NCBI GenBank assembly: GCA_947359465.1
Contig: OX375878.1
Location: 79,277,627-79,341,626 of the forward strand
Reading direction: 5' to 3'
Length of the DNA stretch: 64,000 nt
Source: Metellina segmentata
Taxonomy: Eukaryota; Arthropoda; Arachnida; Araneae; Tetragnathidae
In this document: piece by piece, positions 25,201 through 37,200 of the stretch
Numbering within the stretch: the stretch's first letter is position 1
How the letters are laid out: each line of letters begins with the position of its first letter
Notes under the pieces: generated by a model
Told to the model about the DNA's origin: nothing
Databases searched by the model: none
The model's input: only the letters and a program-made list of their open reading frames with translations
Translations under genes and position numbers: made by a program

Positions 25201-28200
25201 TAAAAGCTTTTAGCTTATTAAATTTAATAATTTATAACACCCAATTTTGACATCAAATTTCGAGTCTACCAAAGTTTAACCTTGAATAACAATTTCAGAT
25301 TATATGGATCATCCACTTTCAAGAAGGGTTATTTATAATTATTTGCATACTTAACGCTACTTGAGCAAATCATAATAAAATCTAAAGATTCATTTAATCT
25401 GAATATAAGTGTAGAAGTCTCGTCTAAGCTCATTTGGAAGAAAGTTAATTTACACAAACGGCCAGTGATAGTGGACTGTATGAATTTTATTGTTGAATCA
25501 TGAATTCAATCACCAATGGACAGTACTTCTCTGTGAAGATTATAACACAAAAGGGTATTGAACCCCAAGGCAAAATCCCTCATGGATTATGGAGCACGCT
25601 GCTGTCTTCCCCACACACTCAGAATACAAATCCAAAAATTACGAAATTAGCACCTAAATACTAAGATATTACCTGACCTTTATTCTGAATGTTAAAAAGA
25701 ACATAGTTCGCAGCTACTTTTACTCGTTTATACATATATCTGTGCGATTCATCTAGAATATTCTATGTAGAACATTCCATCTAGAATATTCCTTGTAGAA
25801 CATTCCATCTAGAATATTCCTTGCAGAACATTCCAAGCAAAATTAAATCGGGTGAAAAATAAACAGACTACAAAAGGCGAAGAGGATGGGAAAAGGCTTC
25901 CGAATTACTTTTCAAATTATCACGATTAAACAATAAGAAATAGTCTTTTGAAATTATCCGCATTATATAATTTATTCCAGAGTATGCGCAGACTACAGTT
26001 TGTTTGAATCTTAAACGCATATTTTATTTACTGCCGTATTTAAAAGGAAATGTTATAAAATAAAAAAACTGGAAAAGTAATATTTCATGCTTTAGTCTTA
26101 AAGACGTTTAAAATGAGTACGCAGCTTGTTTATTCTATTGTTTTCAATCGTTCATCACCGAGTAGAAATTTGATCTGTTTGTTTCTTTTCAGGCAAATGC
26201 AGGGGCATCGCCCCCTGAATGCAACGCCTCCGATGTTCGAGAAACCCCCTACGATGAGCAGATTCATCGATGGGGGAGATGCAAAGTTTGAATGCAAAGT
26301 GAGTGGCAATCCACAGCCAGAAGTGGTCTGGTCCAGGAGAGGAATGCCAATAAAAAATGATAACAGGTCTGTTCATTTTGTTTTGTACTTTTTATTTACT
26401 CATTTTTGTAACTGATATAATTCGAGATCGATAGCTTTTAATATAATTGGATAATTTTAATACATAGTTTTTAATATGTAAGCACACTAATTCCCCCCTT
26501 GTTTTAGTACCATTTCATCCACTTGGTGTACCATCCATACACTCAATCTCATTCAAATTTGGTCCATATTTAATGAAAAGTTGAGCTGCTAATACACTTT
26601 CGCTTTACATTTAAGATATCCTTAAATATATAATTTTATTAAAGATTTCAATCTATGCAATAGAGTTTTGAGTATCTGCGGCAAACCAAAGCAACCTCGG
26701 ATATATAGCAACTCGAACTTAGCAACGCAACATAGCCAATGTGAAATACAGAAAAATTAACTGCATACGAGTTACGTACCTTTTGAACTCTCTTGGAAAG
26801 TCCTTACTACGAAAAAACAGTTTTCTGTTTAGCAGCACTTTCACACATGCAAGCTGCATCGTTTCATCTTTCACATCAATGCATTTTAAACCACGGTTTA
26901 CTTTTTCGCAAATAATGAAATAACTGTAATGTCAAAATTGTTAAATATCACATAAACCACTCTGGTTTTGAATCACTCAATTTCTAATATGAAATTACAC
27001 ATTAAATTTTGAAGTACTAATTTTTGTATGTTTTTTTACTGTTACAGACGAAATGTGTCATACAACCCAACAACAGGTATGTGTCTCTTCGATATCAAGG
27101 GACTTACAGCTGAGGATGATGGCGAATATACTTGCACAGCTGTCAACTGTGCTGGAGAAGCCTCTCTTACAGTTTCTATACAAAGAGACGTGAGAGGTGG
27201 GTATTTTCATCGAAAAATCAACATGTGTTCTCTGTGCATGGGTATAAGAAGTTAAAGGGAAAATATCTAATTCTAATGCAGTAATTATTATTATTTGAAA
27301 AAAAAAAAACTTTTTAGAAGGAATTTGAATCAGTATTATAATTTTCAATTATTATTAAATATTAGACACTTTTTGTGAAAGTATTTGAAGTTTACTTTTT
27401 GGAAAAAGTTGAGGTTTGAATCTTGATTCAATCTTAATTTAAAAAGCAGAAGTGCTTGCACTTTTTTACATTTGTTTCCTTCTTAAATAAACTTTAAATA
27501 AAATAATTTCATGTAGATATGCTTGTGTGCACATATAAAAGTGATGGATATTGCATTTTTCTATTAAATTTACTATACCCAGTGAGTGTGCCACATTATA
27601 ATGTTAAAAAATTGTATGCTTTGTGCTTCATATAAAAGTGAGAACATTGGCTTTTCCTATTAAAATATATTTTATTTTCCATCTATTGTACGCATTATAT
27701 TCTATTTTTCAAAAATTGTTTAATTTTATTAATATATAGTACGTAATGTGTAATAAATGTTTGAAGTTTAATAGGATACAAAAGGTCCCTAGGAACTTAA
27801 AAAAGCTTTTTATAAGAATATTTCTTTCTATGGTTTCAATACTGCTCATTGTTGTTTATCTTTTGACCCTCACTCCCAAAATTTTAATATGTACCCATTC
27901 ATGTTTTTGCAAAAATAAAGTTCTAATTCTTCTCTTGAAATAAAAGTGTAGGAAAGTCTCATGCTTTTTAACGAATGTATAATTTGCGTCTTCATAAATT
28001 TACATTTATTGATGCTTTAAAAACTGGAATAAATTAATAAAAATTAACAATAAAGATATCACACTGTGAATTACTTTCTGCTTTCATTTTAAGAAAAGAA
28101 ATAATATATTTGTGCTTTATTTTTTACAATGTAATTATTTGTTTAAATTTTTTTTGGATTATCAGCTTTTTAATATTAAAAATTCGTTTTGGAACACTCA

Positions 28201-31200
28201 AAACAACTTCTATTTTTGGTTTAAATTAATTTATTTATTTTGTTTCTCAGGAAAACAAGTATCTCAGGATACTTTTCGCCAAATTCAGGCACCAATGACA
28301 CACACACAAGTTCAGAATACTCAATTTGGACAAAGTCAAGTGAGTGGTACTTATGTCCAATCGTATAATGTACAACAACAACATGTTGATGGTATGTACC
28401 AAAGGACCACTTCTGCTGATTATGATATGGACCCAAATTGCCCAATGTATTACAGCGGCACCGAAGTGAGTTTTTTAGTCTATCTACATTTTTTTAAAGA
28501 TATTGTTTCATAAACAAAGAATACTTTGATCGAACCGTTCTATGTGTACAAGTAAAAATGTTTCTATAAAACTCTATGTATACACTTTTATTGCTAAGCA
28601 TACGAATATTTTATTCAGATAGAACTTATCAGTGAATATTAGTTCAGAATACAGATTGCTATAGATATTTTTATATAAAACAATATTAGTTGTGTTATTT
28701 TGTTTTATGATTGAGTATAACTGGGTTTTCCCCCAAAATAACAAATACGCACATTGTATTTGTACGTCTAACAACGTGGAAGATAAAAAAGAGTTTTATT
28801 TATTTAAAAAGTTATACCTTTTTGCATCTTTTCTGCTTTTAAAGTTTAACATTTTTTTTATAGTAACAAATTTAAAGAAATAGATATTAAGGATTTTACT
28901 AAGGGTTTCCTATTGATATCTTTATATTGATTGTAAAATGAAACTAAAGAATGAATTATGGTTGTGTGACTAACAAAGTTATTACGTTTTCAGAGCTTTC
29001 GAGTCGATACTTTCGAATACAGGTTGTTGCGAGAAGTCGAATTTCGGGAATCTTTGTTCAGGAGGATACTTGGAGAGGAAGCTGCTGAAAAACCAGCTCC
29101 ATTAGACAAAGCTCAACCGCCTAGCGCTCCTCAGATTATTGCCAGACCACGAAATAGTAAATTACTTGAAGGTTCCGAAGCAACATTCCAAGCCAAGATA
29201 TCAGGAAATCCAAAACCCAAAGTATGAACAATTCTCTACATCACAATATCACACCACACTTTGACAAAAATTTCAATACGTGTATTTTTAACCTGATTGC
29301 ATACTTTCAAAATATAAATTACATTGCTGCTCTTATAGTTAAGCCATTAATAATTTAGAAATATGTCGGTAAATAGCTCTCACTTTTAAAGTTTTTAGTT
29401 CTTGTTTTCTTGTGCATACATGAATGCACCAACGATATATAATAAAAGAAAAATATGGGGTTGTTTCCATATTAATTCCTTTTCCAATGTTTGCATATCA
29501 CCTTTAAAAATTTATTTTAATTATTGTCAGACTTATATCTCCAAAGTTAGGATAATTTTTAAAATGAGGAGGTAAACATGAGATCCCAATGTAATTGTTC
29601 CCAATCACTTTTTTATACTTATATAAACAATCTTGCGTGATAATTTAACCTACTTTCCATAGATTACGTGGTTTAAGAATGGTCAAAGAATTATTGCATC
29701 TCAGCGCTTCAAAATGACTTACAGTGATGATTTGGCTTCACTGCATATTCATATGGCATTACCAGAAGATGCTGGATATTACACACTGCTTGCAGAAAAC
29801 ACTAATGGACGTATAGCTTGCTCTGCTCATTTAGTAATTGAAGGAGTCGGAGTTCCCGTTTCAACTAATTTCCAACAACAGATGCAACAACAACAACGAA
29901 GGTAAAAGCAATTTCTTTCACCCCGTGATAGATTTAAACTGTTTATAACTCACTTATCTTATATAATGATGATTTGCTGTATTTAATACTTGAATGATTA
30001 CAATTTCATGCGTTTTCCCTGGTAGTTCTTTGCTATGTATCTAAATATTTTTTATGCTAAGATCTTAAAGCCAATCAATTAAACCATGAAACCAATTGAA
30101 TATCATGTTAGACGATACTTCTTGGTTAACGTATTTAATGATGATTTATAACGTTTGATAGGCCAGATGGTTAGAATTTGTTTCATTCTTTTATGTGATT
30201 TTTTATGCTTGTATTTAATTACTTTTATGTGCTTTTATATACTTTAACACTACAAACGAATTTTAATCTTTGAACCAATTGAGGTTACTCTTAGGTTATG
30301 TTTAATTGACTCAATAAAAATAGATTCTCTCATTCATATAATTATTGTTTTCAATGGTGATTGAAATATGTAAAAGAGAAAGTTATTTATTAAAAACTAT
30401 GCATACTAAAATAAAAACACAATTACAGCAGTGTCAGTAAAAATTGTTTATAAAATTAAAAAAAAATTATAAAGTTATTAAGTTATATACAGTTATAAAG
30501 TTATTATATATTATTAAAAATTATAATTTTAACTTTATGATTTTTATTCATTACCAATCTTTCATTAATAAGGACCTAATAATTAAATGTGTTATTTAAA
30601 AATTTTCTGTAGCAATTTTCTGATATGGAATCATATTTTTTTTTGCATTCTAAGAACCTCTAAAGCCCCCATTTGTTATAAACAATGTGGTATAGAACAA
30701 ATACAAAATATATTAGTTGTATGTTTTTGTGATGCTCTGAATTGTTAATGAAGTGTATCAAACTGTTGCTTTTTTAATGCTGGCTTATCTTTTTTAAAGC
30801 AAATAGTTGCGTTTTCTTAGCTAATATTTTAGCAAGGCATTTTAAAATCATGATTTTAAAGTTCTGTTAGTTAAAAACATATTAAAAATACAGTATTTTT
30901 TAGAGTTTAATTGTATTTAAACTCATATTTATATTAACTTATAGAAATGGGTGTGTTCAGACTTTAATCCTTTTGGAAACAGTTTTATTCAAAGCTATAC
31001 ATACCTGTATATTGCTGTCTCATCAAAAAATGGTTGCATTATTGTTATTTTTCTCGTTGTTATGTTTCTCTATACAGGGTGGTCCCGAATTCATGGTACA
31101 AACTTTAATGGTAGGTACAGGACATTGTAACAATGATTTATTGTATAGGAATGTATAGTCGCAAGTGACGCGGTGAGGCGTAAACAGGGGAAATAAAAGG

Positions 31201-34200
31201 AAAGAGAAATGGAGTGATCGGTTGGTATCATTGCCGGTAGAGGGCAGTAGATGTCTAGCCGCTGTTGAACATGATGCATCGCAGTAGGGAAAAGCGCCAT
31301 TCACAATTGTGCTGCCGTAGACGATGGGTGACTTTACGTATGCAGAAAAAGCAGACATGCATTACATGTACGGCCGTGCAAATGGTAACGGCAGAGCTGC
31401 GTTACGAATGTATCGCGCGGAGTATCCTGATCGACGAATGCCGGATCATAGAATTTTTCAACGGTTACATCGTCAACTTTGTGAAACAGGTGCGTTCGAC
31501 GTCAACAGACATGGCGCTGGTCGAGTAAGAGCTGTACGCACTCCAAGGCTGGAAGAAAGCATCTTGAACATTGTGGCTGATAGACCCGAGTCAAGCACAA
31601 GAACTGTTGCGCGTGACGTAGGTGTGAGTCATCAGACTGTATGCAGAGTGTTAAACGAAAATCGCTTACACCCCTTCCATTTTCAGAAAGTACAAGCATT
31701 GAATCCGGCAGATTATCCTCGCCGCGTGAACTTCTGCCTGTGGGTGATGCAGCAATGTGCGTTGCAGCCGGATTTCGTAGATTATGTGCTATTTACAGAT
31801 GAAGCGACATTTTCACGCGAGGGTGTCTTTAATGCGCACAATTCCCATGTGTGGGCAACCGATAATCCACATGCAACGCGTCGACATGCATTTCAACAAC
31901 GTTTCAGTATTAATGTGTGGGCTGGTATTGTGAACGACTTTTTGATTGGCCCATACTTACTACCCACGCGGCTCACTGGCGGAAGCTATCTTATTTTTCT
32001 GAAAGAAGTGTTACCACAACTGCTGCATGATGTTCCGATCGCCATTCGTAACCGCATGTGGTTTCAGCACGATGGGGCGCCAGCACACTTCAGCATTGAT
32101 GTACGGAATTACCTGAATGCCACGTTTGGTACTCGATGGATTGGGCGTGGTGGACCAGTCCCTTGGCCACCCCGATCTCCCGATTTATCGAGCCTCGATT
32201 ACTTTTTATGGGGACATCTAAAGCATCTTGTTTATGAGACTCCAGTTGACTCAGATGAGGATATCGTCGCTCGCTTATCTGTAGCTGCTGCAGGTGTGCG
32301 TGAAATACCAGGCATCTTTGAACGTGTACGCCAATCGCTCCACCGACGCTGTCAAGCATGTATCGATACTGGTGGACGCAATTTTGAACAATTACTGTAA
32401 ACATGACACTTGTCAACAACGCTTTCAATAAAATCTTTGTTTTTCCTTTCGGCCGTTATTTCCCCTGTTTTCGCCTCACCGCGTCACTTGCGACTATACA
32501 TTCCTATACAATAAATCATTGTTACAATATCCTGCACCTACCATTAAAGTTTGTACCATGAATTCGGGACCACCCTGTATAAGTATATCATGGTTTTGTC
32601 TTGCCTTGGTAAATAAGCTTATTTATAGATGGCTTTCTAATAAAAATTTTCTTTCTTCTTTCTGCCTCTGCCTTACTCATTAAAGTTTTACTTCTGTAAC
32701 TCCCTCCTCCCCCTTACCTAAAAGCACACAATTTGGTTTCCAAGCAGAACAACAACAGCAACAACAACTAACCTTTTCACAAAAATCGATGCAAACCAAA
32801 GTGCAATCCCAAACAATATCCACATCTAGCCTCTATTCCCAACAACAGGTGCAACAGCAGCAGCAGTACGCAGCTAATAACATTAACCAAATTAACCAAA
32901 CACAATTCATAACATCTCAGCCCACTTCCTTTGCTCTCAGTGATGGCGTCACCACAACGGCTGCTACTGCTGTAAGAACAGTCCAGGAAAATGATGTTGA
33001 CATCAGCTCATCTGGAGCCAACCGATCTCTCAAACCGAACTTTGTCAAGGTACCTGGGGATAGAGAAATCACAGAGGGGAAAATGGTGAGGTTCGACCTC
33101 AGAGTCAGTGGTCGTCCCTTTCCGGACGTGTCTTGGTACCTTAACGGAAACAAGGTGGCTGATGACACGACGCATAAGATCTTAGTAAATGAAGGCGGAG
33201 TTCATGCTCTCATGATAACGACCACAAGTAGAACTGATGCTGGAACTTACACATGTGTCGCCAAAAATAAAAGTGGAGAAGCATCGTTCAATGTCAACTT
33301 ACATGTGATAGGTAAAATAAGTTCAACAAATATTTTTTATTCAAGGCATGTATGGCATTGTATATTTGTTTTTGTGTAATATTTTAAGGCGAGTTTTTAT
33401 GCAGTTTGTCATCCATACTTTTCTATGCATTTTAATTTTTAAAGTTTAGATTTTAATTTATCTAAATCCATGTAAATCAATTCTTTCTGAAGCTGTAATT
33501 ATAAACAAAATTAAATTCACACTAAAAATATAGTATAAGAATTTTCTTTCTTTTAATAAAATGTAAAAATTGTTATCTGTTACAGTTAATTATAATGTCT
33601 TCCCCTTAAACTTAAATTACTGGCCTCTATTTTTGTTAATTATTGAACTTCTTTTTCAATTTCTGAAAGATTGTTGGAATTAGGTGGAGTATTTTTTATC
33701 GGTTTTGTAGTATTTCGTTAAAGTTACTTGATTTGAGTATTTAGGCATTTAAAGTTCTAAAATTCATTTCTACGATAAACTTCCTAAAAATTATTTGTTT
33801 TGGTCAGCCATTTTCCTTTTATCTTCTATTCTGTCCAAAAGTAATTATTTTCGTTTGTATGAAAAATAAAATAAAATGTTTAAACTTCTTTGATTACTTT
33901 CGCAAATTAAACATGCATCTTTTTCTGGGTCTTAATTTCTGACTTACATGTTATGAATTTAAAATCAAATGTAATTGTTTTGTTTGTCATTTCATGATAA
34001 AATTATTCAAAATAAAAGTTTTTCCTGATGTGATACTGTAAACTAGATGATTTTAATAATACGCTTAAAAACAATTGCAGAAAAGGAACAAATAGTAGCT
34101 CCAAAATTTGTTGAAAGATTTCAAAGCTGTCATGTTAGAGAAGGAGAACCTGTGACTCTGCACTGTAGAGCAATTGGTACTCCTATACCAAACATTACTT

Positions 34201-37200
34201 GGCAGAAGGATGGAGTTCAACTGCACTCCGTACCACCGAACATTTTAATTGGTATGTTGAAAAGCATAAAGATCATGGCTGCTGTTTTCTTTATATTGTT
34301 TATTTGTATTTTGTAAAATGTTTTAAGATTTCAAGATTTTACTTTAAATTAGTGTTAGAACTTTGCTTTGATTTTTAATACTGTCAGACACGTAATTGTC
34401 AGTTCAATCAGCTATTTATTGTTCCTGAAAGGTTTGAAAAAACCCATAACTACTCAAATTATTCTTAGACTTAAATTCCATGTAAAATTATCCAAATTGT
34501 ATTTTTCATGTTTTTGAAGCATCATTATAAATTGTTTTTTTTTAATTCTACTTTAACTTCCAGAAACAAATGAAGGAGTTTCGACCGTCTACTTCAATAA
34601 AGTAACTCTTTTGGATTCTTCCTGGTATCAGTGCACTGCTCAGAACCAGGCTGGAAGCACTGCTACCCGTGCCCGTCTTTATGTTGAAAGTAAGTACTTC
34701 ACCTGCTGCTTATAGTTTTGATGATTTCATCCTAAGAAGTTCTAAGGTTTTGTAATATTGTGGTGTTATAATATTCATTTTTTCTCAGGTGAAAGTGCTC
34801 CTATGCCAGAACCTTGGCGGCTTAACTTACCTAGACCACATAAAGTCATTGCACCTGAGTAAGATATTTGGTTTATTTTCGCTTGATAGATTATTTAGAT
34901 GTTAATAAATTCTAATTGAAAGGTTCGAAGATATGCACATGCTTTTGTTTGTTTTAAAATATTTCTTTAGATCTAAGAAGAAATATTTTCTTTCTCACTA
35001 TCTAAATTTTTCTTTAAATTGAAAGGATTAAATTAAAAAATAATAATTAAATAAATTAAGATTAAAAGGATATATACGCGATTTTTCAAAGTTTTTGTTA
35101 TAAAGTTGTCCGTTTTAATGAAAGTCTGGTTTATAACAAATAATTTTTGTTGGGGTGTACATCAATGAAAGTACAGTAGTTAGCTGTAAAAAGTTCTTAT
35201 TATGTATCAAATATAAAACAGCCTTCAGCATAGGTTGAATTGAAAAAGATGAGTACGTATACACTATATTAGTCTTTAAAACAAGAAGGTTGTTGATTTC
35301 TGATTGCTGTTGTTGGTTGTTGATTGCTGATCATGTTCATTGTTTATGTTCATTAGTTAGAAAATTAATTCATATTCTGCTGTGTTTGTTTGCTCTTATT
35401 TATTCAGTTAATAACTAACGGAGGTGCCGTGCAGTGTTCATAATAAGCAAACACATTTTCATTTGCCGATTGTTCAACGTATTGAATAACAAAAAAATTA
35501 AATGGTCTTTCACTTCCCTCGCTGTATGTTATAAGCGACGTTGGTTATAATATATATATAATATATTTTTATACAGATATATTCATATATTTATATAGAG
35601 AGATATATTATAGATCTATTTTAAGAAAAAAAACCCCGTAAGGTGTAGTAGTGCAAGTGCATTTGCAGCATGAGTGCTTCCACTGAATATAAAACAGATC
35701 TGGTTGAAGTAGGGGCTATCACTTGTTGGAACTGCTTGAAGGTGTCTTATAGATTGGTTTTACCTCTAGAATGCCACGAATTTCGTTAGAGAAGTTGCGC
35801 AGACCGAAGATAAGCATGAATAAAATTATGTGCTCTTGCCCCACTCACAATACTATCTATTGGAAACAAGAAAAATGATAATTGAACAAATATGATTGTA
35901 AATACACTAGTAAAGAGTCTGGGAGTGCATGGTAGAGAAATATGAAATTTAAAAAATTACTAGGGTACGGTAGCAATTGCTTCACTATCAACTTAGAAGT
36001 TTTGGGCTTTCATTTGCCCTACCTCACTACGGGTCGACCACGTGCACTCCCCGTCCTGCCTATCCTGCGAGGACGAGGGGATTTTCGGACGGCGAGTCCT
36101 ATAGTAGCCCTTCTCCTCAAGTTTCCTACTCGAGGCTTTCCCTAGCCAGTGGCTAATCCGCAGTGGGTTTTAAATAACTCGGTACGGAGGGGTCTGCTTC
36201 CACTCGGAACGGAAGCCCTACCTCACCCTACATACAAAAACATTCTACTTTTCTTACGACGAACAAAATTATGCTTATTTCATCTTCTAGTTGAAATTAA
36301 GCAAAAAGTTAAAATTATGTGTATTTCTAATTTTTTACAAACCTTTAAAATGGTAAGACGTCTCACTCTGAATTGGCTTGTAAAATATTCTACAAGCTTT
36401 TATGTTTAAAAGTAATGCACATTTAAAAAGTTATTTTTTTAATGGTACTCACTTCAATAGAGATATCTTTAATGGTATTCTTATTAAATTACTATTATTT
36501 ATAATATTTCCTAAAATTATGTTATTATTATTTACAATTTAGTTTACTTTTGCAGTTAGGTTGATTTAAATGACTTTTTTCCCCAGGGGTTCTCCTCCTC
36601 GGGAAGTCGTGTGGTTGAAACCAGTGGAGAGGGCAGCTCCGAGAGCGAGGGCACCAGAAGAAGAGAGACCGCTCCAAAAACCAGCTTTTACCACTCATAT
36701 TCGAGATCTGACCCTTCAGGAAGGAGATAGAGCCAACTTTGATGCAAGGCTTGTGCCAATTGGGGATCCAACAATGGTGATTGAGTGGTACGTCAATGGG
36801 AAACAAGTGGAAGCAAGTAAGTTAGAATGGAAATAATTTCTTTTCTGGACTCTTTTAGTTTAATCATTATGTAATATAACTGCATTTAAAATATGTAGTA
36901 ACGCTATTCAGTATTTCTTCAAGTGAAGTTAGATTTTCTAAATTAAAATTTTATACTCAATTTTTCTTTCAAGCTCCTCTAAGATTATTGTATCGAGTTA
37001 GTCATGGTGAATTTTCTTATAATTTTTAAAGCATACTGTTATATGTAAATGTAATGTAAAAATCTATTTTTATTTAAAAACTAATGTATAGTATTAATTT
37101 TTGTGATGTTCGTTCGCTTGTATAATATTCATTGTATGTAATATGAGCTTCAACACATTTCTACTCTCAACTTTCTCACTATTTTTCTTTGAACTTTTTA

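Larger units (their letters stand above)
16269..26192 (+). other. Second intron of sls (9.9 kb)
   Basis: Holds a 150-bp tandem duplication (16.6-16.9 kb), a Helitron end (17.5 kb), a retroelement-like tail (19.0 kb), a diverged duplicate pair (19.3/20.1 kb), a MITE-like inverted repeat (24.3 kb) and a 28-bp repeat with HSF-like dyads (25.75 kb). Two GC-richer islands at 22.6-23.2 kb and 23.5-24.2 kb look like foreign or promoter DNA, but I could not tie them to a gene. A diverged repeat (CACCCAATTT...GGATCA) occurs near 22390-22490 and 25235-25315. Confidence 0.6.

Noticed and set aside
25750..25835. CRISPR-like array
   Set aside because: Three contiguous 28-bp copies without spacers in a eukaryotic intron; a minisatellite.
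31023..32428. Minus-strand and alternative + strand frames of 65-112 codons across the Tc1/mariner element
   Set aside because: They overlap the transposase gene or its long terminal repeats and have no family features.
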